DNA of 64,000 bases from Papaver somniferum (lineage: Eukaryota > Streptophyta > Magnoliopsida > Ranunculales > Papaveraceae): NCBI RefSeq assembly GCF_003573695.1, contig NC_039359.1:115699849-115763848 (forward strand), in the 5' to 3' direction. This document shows, one piece after another, positions 21,716 to 31,880 of the stretch (position 1 is the stretch's first letter; the number at the start of each line of letters is the position of its first letter). A model generated the notes under the pieces. It did not search any database, had not been told where the DNA came from, and saw only the letters and a list, made by a program, of their open reading frames with translations. A program made the position numbers and the translations under genes.

Positions 21716-22380
21716 AGTCTACTTATAGTTATGTCTCGAATTAGGATAGAATGTGTAGTTGAGATTTAGACTTCACGACGTTAATCGATTGAAGATGAAG
21801 ATATACTGAGGAGAGCTTGGAGGAAATTCATCAACAAAAGGTATGTGGAGACTAAAACTTATCTATCACTCAGAAGTCTATTATATTCTATCTCCTAATG
21901 AGACTAAGTCGTATAGCTATATAGACTTTTATATTATACACATTTGATATTTCGAGCAGAGTTTAACTCGGTTATCTATTTCTCGAAATATGTGTTGGAA
22001 GCTTTTTGCTTTAGCTACGTTCATCATATTCTTGACGAGTTTAGTTGGAAATAATTTATTTGTTGGAAACTAAATAATAAGTCAAAAGATGATCATGTGA
22101 AAATTGTCTCGAAACATCTTACATGATTTGTGTGAGACAAATCCATTGACTCCATCCCGTGTCTCAATCCTGAGAGTTTCAGTATTTTCTGATGTGCGTT
22201 CGAGCAATATCTTGGATTTTCAGAAGAGTTTGATCTTTGACTGAAATTCTTGATTTTACTCAAATGAGCAAGTAGAACTTTGCTCGTTCGATCAATATTT
22301 TGAGAATATTAAAATAATAATAATATTTTAATATTTTTCATGAGTAGCCTAGTCTCTCATGTGACCATTTGACTTTTTGC

Positions 22381-22690
22381 TTTTTCATGGTTTGAGCAAT
22401 ATTTGAGAAAATATGAAGAAACCATGATTTTTGCTCAAACTGAGGAGTTTCATGAGATGAGGGAAATAATAATTATGAAAGACTAGGGATTGTAAGGCAC
22501 GGGACCGTCCAAGGCTAGGTTTCCCGGTCCCGCAATATTTTTCCCTATTTTATTATTTTTCATGAAACCGTGAAAATATGGAGAAACCGTGAGTTTTGCT
22601 CAAACAAGGAAAGTTGCTCAAATGAAGGAGTTTTCATGAGTTCATGAAAATAAGAAAATAATAATAAAAAATAGAGGGAAGAGGCATGGG
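22381..22690 (+). repeat. Degenerate duplication, about 180-bp period
   Basis: Blocks 'tcatggtttgagcaatatttg..gaaaatatgaagaaacca' and 'tcatgaaaccgtgaaaatatggagaaaccg' each precede 'ttttgctcaaac' and 'gagttt(t)catgag'. The copies are strongly diverged. Confidence 0.5.
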
Positions 22691-22977
22691 TACCGACCAT
22701 GGTGGCATGACCGGCCAGCCGGTGGGCCCGGTCCCTAGGCGCCTTTTTATTATTTTTATATTATTTTCTCTCTCCTGTTTTGTGTAGGATTCCTCATTTG
22801 TCCATATTTTTGAATGCTCGTTCGTGCATCATTGTTGAGTACACTTGCACCATTTTATGGGGCTTACTCAGTGATAGTCCAGATGCCCGGTTGTTGAGTA
22901 TTCATTACTAATTCATGAAATTCAGTGGAGAATGATTCATGAAACCGAGTAATAAAAGTGAGTAGTTTTTTTATTAT

Positions 22978-23150
22978 CAATCCATAGGATCAGCCGTGGA
23001 TTCGGCCATGAATTTGGAATAATAAAATGAGTATTACCATTCCATGGGATCGTGGATTCGACCATAGAATCGGAGTAATAAAATTATCTTTTACCATTCC
23101 ATGAGATCAGCCGTAGATTCAATCATGAAATTGGAGTAATGAGATAAAGT
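22978..23150 (+). repeat. Three degenerate tandem units, about 60 bp each
   Basis: Each unit has 'ccat(a/g)ggatc', 'gtggattcg(g/a)ccat(g/a)(a/g)aat' and 'ggagtaat(a/g)a' in order. Confidence 0.7.
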
Positions 23151-23248
23151 ACATTATCTTCTAGGAATTCAGTGGTGAATGTCACGGTAGAATTAATCTA
23201 TTGCAGAAGGGATATTAGTCAGTTAAAGCTTCATACCCGTTCTGAAAG

Positions 23249-23560
23249 GTGTATAGTCAGGAAACAGCGAGTGTTGCCGATGTTCTGAAGGCGTTTTTCC
23301 CTCTCAACAATCATGTATGGAGAACCGCCTGAATCTATACACGGTCTCTCTACATAGTCAGGGAATAGTGAGTGTCACTGACGTCGTGGAGGCGTTAATG
23401 CTCTCAATCTTACGGAGAACCGCCCAATCGTTCTTCTATGTAGAGGGGGGTCTTTCTATGTAGTCAGGGAACAACGAGTATCACCGACGTCCTGAAGGCG
23501 TTAAGTTCTCAATCATACGGAGAACCGCCCAATTATGTTATTCTACATAGAGGGGCATGA
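23249..23560 (+). repeat. Three degenerate tandem units, about 105 bp each
   Basis: Each unit contains 'tagtcagg(g)aa', 'cga(g)tgt(c/t)', 'gacgtc.tgaaggcgtt', 'ctctcaa' and 'acggagaaccgcc', and ends in 'tctatgtagag' or similar. The unit junctions have inverted ctacatag/ctatgtag words. Confidence 0.75.
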
Positions 23561-24313
23561 TGAAATGTGAGGCATCGAACGCTCAGCTAGTGGAAGCCTT
23601 TCGAGATACATATTCATCATGGCTCGTAAAATGTGAATCGTCACATGCCTGAAGCCGTGTCAGAACATGCAGTATCATGATTTTACGATTTGACCTTTGT
23701 TGAAAATCCACCATCAACATTAAGTCCCCTGCTTAGTGAGGGACAATCATGTTCTGCGGTAAGCATTAGATGGTGATTTTCAGTCGACGAGATCGGTGGT
23801 TGAACTCAGTCGTACAAAGGCATTTTCAGAATCCCCGATTTGCTCCAATGGTGTCACGTACGAGCAAATGTTCAGGTGAGGACCCTGATAGTATGATAGA
23901 GTGTTATTCCGTGAGCACGGATAGATGAGGCACTGCTGAATTGGACGGTCAGACGTTCAGTTTTGGTCGGTTTAGCGTTTGCGGTACCAGGCCCAAAAGA
24001 AGAAATCTTTGTTTTAGGAATAGGCGTTCGTTCGTTTGTTTAAGAAACAAACAATGATCCCTAACATAAGAGAGAGATATTTTTTTTTATTTTTTTAAAT
24101 CTGTGAGATTTCACAAAATGGAATAAACTCTCGTTTCAAAGGTGGATGCTCGTACGAGAGAAAAAAGTTTTTTTTTTTAAATAGACGTGCATCTGTTAGT
24201 AATAAATTTTTTGTTTATGAGCTTTCATGAAAAAATTTATTTTCGATATGTGAGCTTTTATAAATTTTTGAAAATATACTCGTTTCAAAGACGGATGCTC
24301 GCGCGAGGGAGCA

Positions 24314-24336
24314 ATATATATATATATATATATATA
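24314..24336 (+). repeat. (AT)n microsatellite
   Basis: 23 bp of alternating AT; the copy B allele (58478-58496) is 19 bp, a normal length difference for a microsatellite or an assembly effect. Confidence 0.9.
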
Positions 24337-24733
24337 GATATTCAAATTTACGTGAGTTTCACGTTAAAATATATTTTTGTAAAATCAATGTTTTAATTTT
24401 GAACAACTGTTGAAAGCAGACAATTATACATGGTGAAATAATGTATGTATGTGAGTTTTCACAATTACAGAATGGACGTCTGTCCAATTTTTGAAAAATC
24501 AGTGAATGTTCACACAGTAAAATTTATGTAAAATCAAATTTTGATTTTCAGCAATTGTTAGAGGTAAACAACTTTTGATAAAATGTTGTTTGTTTGGATT
24601 CTGTGATTTGTCAATGTATGCACAAAAACCAAGAAATGTTCACTTAGTGGGAGTGGCTCACAGAGTGAAAATGATGTGAATTGATCACATGATAGTAGTT
24701 TCGTGAATCGCTCACAGTTTTATAAAAATCATG

Positions 24734-25009
24734 TCATGATTTAGAATAATGTATTTTATTCATCTCTGCAGGTTTCAAGAGACGAACAAATTCTAGGGAT
24801 TTTGCGTCATAATTACTACAGTTAGTGAAATTGTAAACATGTAAGAATTGAGAGTTACCATTTTTGTAGACGCTGATGTGAGCACCTTTATTATTTTTGT
24901 TGTGCTTTAATTCCACTGCTTTGATGAAGTTTGCATCTACGTATGATATACCGAAGCAGGAATGTTGTATGGACGTCACAGCAACATTGAAGGAATGACT
25001 GGTTCCCAT
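24734..25009 (-). CDS. Uncharacterised 91-aa ORF
   Basis: ATG at 25009 on the minus strand, beginning MGTSHSFNVAVTSIQHSC; no domain recognised. Copy B (58891-59166) keeps the frame with at least three amino-acid changes (for example T3I, F7C, A10V), so the ORF survives real substitutions. It may be chance in a repeat-derived region. Confidence 0.25.
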   Translation of the reverse strand: MGTSHSFNVAVTSIQHSCFGISYVDANFIKAVELKHNKNNKGAHISVYKNGNSQFLHVYNFTNCSNYDAKSLEFVRLLKPAEMNKIHYSKS

Positions 25010-27247
25010 AACGACACTTCCAAATATGATACTTCCAGAGACATCCCTACAGATGAAACTTTAAGAAATGGTGCTTCTGGGACCTCTGAGTGATGGTGAG
25101 AGATCCTTCATACTGAGTTGTACTCCTGGTTATTTCATTAACTTTATCACAGGATGATCATGTAGTGAGATCACAAATCAATTGTAGACTTCACGGATGG
25201 AAGAAAGTCTTCGGGGCGGAGAACCCAACAGTAAGGACTATAGGATGTTAGTAAATGACGTGCAGTCCCCAGTCGTTTCTTTGGTGAGTTTTCGATGTTT
25301 CCTCCGTCATGACTTTTCTTATCCGTACAATTAGGATCAAAAACAAATGTTTGTTAATCTCAGAATTTTGCTCCCATTGATCATTGTCAGTCTTCATCTT
25401 GCTCCTGGGCAAACAATTCAGGAATCCAGCACCGATGAGGGAGTTGATGTAAGTATCTCTTTTCGTGCAAGAGATCATGGCATCTCCTTGAATGAAGTAA
25501 TAATAATTGTTGATGATGTATCCAGGAGGAGATTTTGTGGATGGACAAAGTGTTGACAATGCCCATTCTTCCTTGGAAAATGGTGAGACGGAGAATTCTC
25601 AAAACCCAGGACCGAATGAAGAAAATAATGCTACTAATGGTGATTCCGGCAATATTGATCCTTGTGAACGGTTTAGAGACCCCTCATGTAAGTATTCCCA
25701 TGTACTTTCTTCATAGAAGTATGAAATTTATGATTTGGGGATGAATAAGTGAGAACCCACATGAACGAATGAGAAATTTTGCGTCACCAGAAAAATCCAG
25801 ACTTCAGTCTTTCAGTAAAAACTTTGTGGAATCTTCGTCCGATGTCGGATTTTCGCGATCTACCCATGTTTTTTCATTCCCAGGAAATTTCCAAGGTTTT
25901 TCAAAGAATATTTTTGAGTTTCTAGCATGTTTAGGGACCGAAATAGGCGAGACAGTAAACTTCCAGGAGACTTCCAGACATTTTTCAGCTGGCATGTAGT
26001 CCAATGTTTTGGCCACATCTCTTTGCTCGTTTCTCCAATTGCTGTGAATTTTGGATATGTTGTAGAAAGAATCTATACGAAGAGAATGGTATATGAACCA
26101 TCCCTAGATTCTTCACCAATATCTCCCAGCTCGTTGTTTTGTGAAGGACAGTGTAAAATCATCTCAGACGAGCTTGTTGTAAAACACTCTTGTTGTGTCT
26201 TTGGACCATTCGCTTGTGCCTTGAACGGTTGGTGAAGTATTTCAATGTAATTGATTCATTTGAGATCAGGACCCCTTGATTGATACATGAGCATGGTGCT
26301 TGCATCCATCTTGTTTTTGTCAGTGGTAGAAACATCACTTTTGAAACCATGGTCACGGGACCATAACTGAGGTTGATCTCAAGAGGGGATGATGTAATGA
26401 CCATGGTTTCATGTCCCGGTGGTAGCATTAATTTTATGATGAATGATCAGCACATGAGAGTCTGGTTCCACGGTGTTTGTGGATGAAAAACGTTTCTGCT
26501 GTTTTCGGTAATTTCATGTGTTTGGGTGAGAAACGAGTCTAAACCCTAAACAATGTACTGCACGGGAGTACTTTTGATTCGAGAGATCAATATGTACAAT
26601 CCTGGCCTAAACCAAGAAATGACCATTCCAGGCTTGCTTCGGTCACAAAGTGAAGGAGAAGGGCTGTTCTTAGGGAGGGAAGCGAAGAAAGTTTTGAGAC
26701 CAGAATAGTTGATTCTGGAAGTGTGGGTGTTTTGTGACTTGTATCAGAAAGTTGAACGGGCTAGCTGAATGAAATCTATCAGATGATTTCTGGATGTGGT
26801 ATTGTTATCCTGACCAAAACTTGTCGTTTGGTGGAAAATAGGTGACACCTATTTATACAAGTTGCAACAAAACGTACCCTGGTCTCGTGGGAAGTGGAAA
26901 CGATTGAGTGGTGGAAGAAGGGAGTAACGGGTAACGCCTGGAATTTATGTTCCCATAATGAAGGATACGTTTACACCATTATTTCTTTCCATTACTAACC
27001 GCCCCGCTTTATGACACTTTCTGTAACGGGCGTATTGCATGCCGCCTGCTGCAAACCGCCAGACCAATACCCTGATGAGTATCCCCCAGTTTGTGACATG
27101 TTTTGATGTCTCGAGTGTTTTCGTGGAAAACATATAGCACTTTGCTACGTGTGGCAAGTTTAGAATTGAAAGGCTTGCCGTAGGTAAATAGCATATGTGA
27201 TGCTAGGCTCGTTTTGGCTAGTCGAAGTGGCGCCAACAGTAGTGCAT
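25010..27247. other. Repeat-derived region, no supported gene
   Basis: Several short frames exist but none looks coding. An exon-like piece at 25527-25686, acceptor ATCCAG to donor CAT|GTAAGT, has DFVDGQSVDNAHSSLENG in one frame. A local inverted repeat around CCATGGT lies at 26341-26425. Copies A and B become indistinguishable from about 25.95 kb. Confidence 0.45.
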
Positions 27248-27498
27248 AATGGCATGCCAGGGGTTGCGGCATGGTGGCATGCCAGCGGCCACGGCATGGT
27301 GGCATGACAGTGGCTGCGGCATGGTGGCATGCTAGTGGCTGCGTCATGGTGGCATGCCAGTGGCCGAGGCATGGTGGCATGCCAGTGGTTGCGTCACGGT
27401 GGCATGCCAGTGGTTGCGGCATGGTGGCATGCCAGTGGCCGTGACATGGTGGCATGCCAGTGGTTGCGGCATGGTGGCATGCCAGTGGTGTTGCGGCA
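27248..27498 (+). repeat. 25-bp minisatellite, about 10 units
   Basis: The unit is close to GCATGGTGGCATGCCAGTGG plus TTGCG. Units differ mainly in the last five bases. Each carries the palindrome GGCATGCC or a variant. Because 25 is not a multiple of three, each strand has long stop-free frames by chance. Related words continue to about 28010 (GTGGCATGTTGGCATGCT twice). Confidence 0.93.
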
Positions 27499-29100
27499 TG
27501 GCCAAAGCTAAAAATTGGATCCATGTCCAAAGTTAGGGTTTGGTGCAGTGGAAGAATTAGGGCTTGGCTTGGCCAAGGCTCCGTGGAAGAATTCGTCGTG
27601 GAAGAATTAGGGTTTGGCGTGGCCAAAACTTGGCGCCGTGGAGTCGGACCCACATGTGGCAACATTGGACTTGTTGCCACGCCAATCTCTTTGCTATGGG
27701 AAACGTTATTTGGCTTTGGTAGAAATTTGCCCAAATTAAGGTTTGGCATGTTGAAACCCTAATTAGTGCACGTGGTATGCGGCTGCGGCATGGCGCCACT
27801 TTTGTGTAAATAGCGCCATGGCTATGCCAAAGGAACTATGACAAGGCCATATTGTGGAAACGGCCACAGGATTAAGAATTGTCGAGGGTGGCTATTTATG
27901 GCAGGTTGCCACGAAGTGGCATGTTTGCGAGGTAGCATGTTGGGAAGTTGTCGCGGTAGAGTGGCATGTTGGCATGCTACCGCGTAGAGTGGCATGTTGG
28001 CATGCTGACCAATATGTTGTTGTGGTAGGGCGCGTTTGGCTTGTCAGTTTAGCATGGTGGCGCGGTAGGGTGCGTTTGGTCTTTAATGTATGGTGGCAAG
28101 TTCAGAGCAACTTGATTGGCCCAAAAGGGGGCCGACCAAACATAGGGAGCGACTATACTTCTGGTGAGAGTATGGCGAGTTTAAAACGACCTGATTGGTC
28201 AAGGAAATAGGGTCGGGGCGTGTCCAATGGCGCTAGCTGGCCTCGGGCATGGCCATGCCTCTTTTTGCTGATGCGACTCCCTGTTTTTTCTTATTCTGAG
28301 CGAGGTTCTGCACCTGCTAATCCATGGCAGATTAATTACTTAGTTTGCTTAGGCTTAATTTTGACAAGCGAGGTCTGGTATATTGCGCGAAGCGCAAAAC
28401 CCTAACTTCTGCAAGTTAGTCAGGACGATTGACTGAACTCTATGTGTCGACACGGAGCTCTTTTAAGTTCGTTGCCAGAGAGCAGTATGCTTTTCTGATT
28501 GAATACCTTATGCAGAGATCTTATTCTTGATACTTGGAGATTCGTGCTACTCTGCTGCGAGTGAACATGAATCGTCATGCCATATCAACATTAAGAGTTC
28601 AGACGGAGAACATAGCATAGAAGGCATTCAGAGGAACTTATATTAAGAAAATATACGCGAGGCGCCGAAATTTACAGAACATATGGGATTCGCCAGTCTG
28701 GATAAATTTCATGTAAGTATATTGAGCGGCTCAATGAATATGCCAGTGGAGAGGATAACACACGTGGCTCTGTTTCCTTGCAGAGTGATGCCATGTCACA
28801 TCAGATGCAAGGTTTTACGATTTTAACCCTAAGCTAAAAACCACCATCAACATTAAGTCCCCTGCTTAGCTCGGAACAGTGGCATTGTTGCGGGGTAAGC
28901 ATGAGATGGTGACTGATGAGGATAAAATCGAAACAACAAGTCATGAAGAGATTATCAGGGAGATTTGGCTAACCTTTGTCAGGAGGTATGAAGAATCTGC
29001 GATCCCTGCATCGGCGGTTTCGCATAAATTTGGTTTGGCCGTGGGGTGCTGCCTCAGCACTGCAACTTTGGCTGCTAATTAGCAGAGGTGGTACTGCGAC
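27499..29100. other. Repeat-derived region, no supported gene
   Basis: Contains 'ggcatg'-rich sequence to about 28020, an inverted TTGCGCGAAGCGCAA at 28383-28397, and a block at 28820-28920 that resembles 23690-23790 (see findings). No gene is seen. Confidence 0.5.
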
Positions 29101-29159
29101 TTGGTCCTCGGAGCGGCAAATATTGCTATCCGTCTAAGTTACGGAATGCATGGAGATAG

Positions 29160-29250
29160 CGCTGTCTTGAACGTCCAAGATGGTGCTTCCTTGACTGGTG
29201 GAGATGGCGCTGCTTTGAACGGACAAGATGGTGCTGCTTTGAACGGCTAC
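29160..29250 (+). repeat. 24-bp in-frame repeats
   Basis: Units like GATGGTGCTGCTTTGAACGG plus ACAA recur three to four times, encoding DGAALNGQ-type octads in one frame. Only the last two units are near-identical. Confidence 0.6.
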
Positions 29251-29265
29251 GGAAAGGTGGGTGGC

Positions 29266-29408
29266 GTGGCTAGCTTGGAAGGGCCGATAGCGAGGCTAGA
29301 TTGGAAGGGCCGATGGCGAGGCTAGCTTGGAAGGGCTGATGGCATGACTAGCTTGGAAGGGCCAATGGAATGACTAGCTTAGAAGGGCCAATGGCGTGGC
29401 TTGCTTGG
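29266..29408 (+). repeat. 26-bp tandem repeat, five units plus a partial
   Basis: Unit close to GAGGCTAGCTTGGAAGGGCC plus GATGGC, in register from 29266 to about 29395 with a partial sixth unit. Confidence 0.85.
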
Positions 29409-29660
29409 CTACATCCATGGAATGGTGCTACTGGTTAGATCCGCGTAGCAGCGCTGTTGGCTAGGTCTGTGGATCGGTGTTGTTGGCTAGGTCCGTGGAG
29501 CGGTGGATGGCACTTGGATGGCTTAGGTCACGGAGAAGCAGAGATGGCACGGCTGGCTCCTGATTCGTGGAACAGTGGATGGCGCAAGGAGAATGATAAT
29601 CACCCCTAAACTTAGATTTTTGGGTATCTCTAGATAGACTAGCTACAATTTCCTTAATTT
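29409..29660. other. GC-richer degenerate repeats, no gene
   Basis: Repeated 'ttggctaggtc(t/c)gtgga' words at about 29457-29510, then a sharp change to AT-rich coding-like sequence near 29600, probably the broken edge of the second LTR element. Confidence 0.5.
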
Positions 29661-30718
29661 CTAGATCGTTGGAATCCTGAAATAGTCAATTGCTTCTTCT
29701 AGGTTATACTCAAGTGACGCATCCTCACTCATATTTAAATGCTCTACGAGTTCATTTTCTTCGTCTAATACCATTGTTTCTAAATCGCTAGACTCTAAAA
29801 CGGTATTCTCAGAATAAACTCGTTCCTTTAAACCATTATCGACTTCGTAATCAAAAGGAAAAACTACGTCGTCTAAAACGGGGATATTTCTAGTCAAATC
29901 CTCGTCCTTTTTAATAGATGAATAATTATTAAAATTATTTGGATTTGAACTAGAAATAATATTATCATTGTAAAGCTCAATTGGAGTAACAAATTCCTGA
30001 TCACTATGCCTATATGTATCTGATTCTTCATCAACAGTATCCACATCATAATCATTATTATAATAACATGAAAATGGCTGAACCTCATCTACACAAGGAG
30101 TGTCACCAAATCTAACCTCGGTATCTTGATTATGCAATAACTAAACTCATTTTCAAAGGTATTATTGGATACACTACATTGGCAATTCAAGTCATTTCGA
30201 GCAAAACTTTCGTTCGTATCTAACTCAAGTCTACGTGTCGTCTCAACTATCCTCTCAAGGTTCTCTTCTAAAGAAAGGTCCCTAAGGGTTGGATCTAAGT
30301 TTTCACTTAACCTATGGAGGAGATCTTCCAAAGAAGATTCAATCGTTGCTGTAGTTCTTTCATCCATAACTATGTTGTTCACCTTCTCTAATTTGTATGT
30401 CGATTCAGCTAACTTACGTGATGACTCAACTAAATTCCTGAGAGACTCTTCTAGAGAAGGAATAGGAACTGAAGGATCATAAAAAGGACTACTTTTAAAA
30501 AGTTTGATTGTATCCTCTAAATACGAAGAACTAGTATTATAATCTTCTTGCTCGTAAGACTGATGCGCATGCGGATAGTAATTGGGCTCACCATGGTATG
30601 ACCCAAAATCTTGAAAAGGCTGGCGTGCCCAACCACTATTCACAGTATGATCATAAAAAGAGTAATGTCCATGTTTCTCGGTTGGATAATCATTGTATTG
30701 GCTATACCAGTTCGACAT
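29661..30718 (-). pseudogene. gag-like polyprotein of the second LTR element, frameshifted
   Basis: Two overlapping minus-strand frames: 30718-30089 (209 aa, starting MSNWYSQYNDYPTEKHG) and 30137-29661 (158 aa, containing VRFGDTPCVDEVQPF). They join by a frameshift near 30140. The first part is Tyr/His-rich and then forms amphipathic helices with repeated blocks (SLEESLRNLVESSRKLAES, SLEENLERIVETTRRLE). The second part is acidic. No zinc knuckle is seen before the stop. The composition and the position after a long leader suggest a gag N-terminal region, but no diagnostic motif is present. Confidence 0.5.
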
Positions 30719-31744
30719 CCTAACTGCAAGGGGATTCTAAACAAGCACAAAGAAGGCTGACTCGACCACAACAAGCCTATTTTATCTAGCAAACAAAAAG
30801 CATGATGGCTCCACTTAGATTTTTCTAGACCATCTTCTAATCCTTCGAAAGGAATTCGTTACAATTTAAGCAAACCCCTCTGGAATCAATCCGAGTCAAA
30901 GTAAGTTGAATATAGGCGAGGGAAGTGCGTGGAGCTTTGATACCCAAGGCCTCACCGCATTACAAGGCGGCGCAGTCACGCATTCAACTCACAGAAACCA
31001 TCATGAACTTCGAAGTATGCTTAAAAGAGTAACCAATATTTTTCGAATGACTTTCCTATTAAGCTCGTTACCCTATCGGTCTCGTTCTAGTCAAAATTTT
31101 GGCTTAGGTTCGCGTTTGGTTTCGTTTTCCTAAGGCGGGCAAGAAGAGAATGGTGATGAAATCCGAGCCCTTATCTTGTATGGCCAGGCCTTGCCCTTTA
31201 CTAGAAATTAAAACAGCCGTATTCGATTCCTCAACATATATGCATACAAAATCATCCAGTAAACCGCTGACAGGGGATTCGCGGGTGTTTAGAATTCTTA
31301 CCTCCCGTTTCATACGGGGGATGAACCGTTGAAGTCGACTCGGGCACAGCCCTATGTCATGTACGAACCCGAGGGGCCGAGGCGATATCGTAATCGCCGT
31401 CCTTCCATGTGCAGTTTATATTTGAAACTACCCTTCCGTAGAGTTATTAAAAAAAATTAATGTCCAATGTCCAAAATAAAGTCCAAAAAGAAAAAAAAAG
31501 GTCCAAAAATAAAAGATTCCAAAAAAAAAACCTTAATTACAGTTTCTAAAAAAATAAAATAAAATACTTACAAAATCTTCTTCTTCACTCCTTTTGGATT
31601 TCTCTTTTCTTTCCTTTTTGGGCTTTGCCTTTCTTTTAAGCACTTTCTCTCCTTTTCTTTAGCTTAGCTCCAAATCTGAAAGCAAACAAAAATACCAAAA
31701 CGCGTAAAAAAAAAGAAAATAAAACCTAAAAACAAATCTATAAC
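30719..31744. other. Leader of the second LTR element
   Basis: About 1 kb between the primer-site candidate and the gag-like ATG. It contains short open frames (for example minus 31313-31104, starting MKREVRILNTRESPVSG) but no recognisable domain. An A-rich tract lies at 31448-31560. Confidence 0.5.
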
Positions 31745-31747
31745 AAA

Positions 31748-31765
31748 TCCGCGTCGGGGGCGCCA
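31748..31765 (-). other. Primer-binding-site candidate of the second LTR element
   Basis: The minus strand reads TGGCGCCCCCGACGCGGA five bases after the TG...CA-type LTR edge at 31771. The first seven bases match tRNA-Asp-primed plant gypsy elements; the rest diverges. Confidence 0.45.
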
Positions 31766-31880
31766 AAAATTGATGGTTATTTTCAATGATGTTGTAGTAA
31801 GATGATTCGTTCACTCAGACTTGTCGAGAATTTGTTTTAAAATTTCAATAAAAATAAGGAAAATATATACAAATGTGATA

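Larger units (their letters stand above)
21716..24306. other. Repeat-derived non-coding region with degenerate tandem units
   Basis: No gene. 21716-22160 looks like transposon untranslated or LTR sequence by composition. Three degenerate tandem groups follow (22381-22690, 22978-23150 and 23249-23560, listed separately), with GC-rich islands at 22495-22535 and 22690-22745. A run of poly(T)/TTTTTAAAT and twin blocks '(c)tcgtttcaaag..ggatgctcg' lie at about 24138 and 24280. The pattern suggests LTRs of a large, degraded retroelement. Confidence 0.5.

Noticed and set aside
27248..27498. CRISPR-like array
   Set aside because: Head-to-tail 25-bp units without unique spacers in plant DNA; this is a minisatellite.
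27009..27749. Minus-strand 246-codon ORF across the minisatellite
   Set aside because: It is a translation of the 25-bp array and flanking low-complexity DNA; the plus strand is also open in two frames, so openness is a by-product of the repeat.
28380..28400. TTGCGCGAAGCGCAA as a terminator or Helitron hairpin
   Set aside because: An isolated palindrome; no CTRR end at the right distance and no transcript context.
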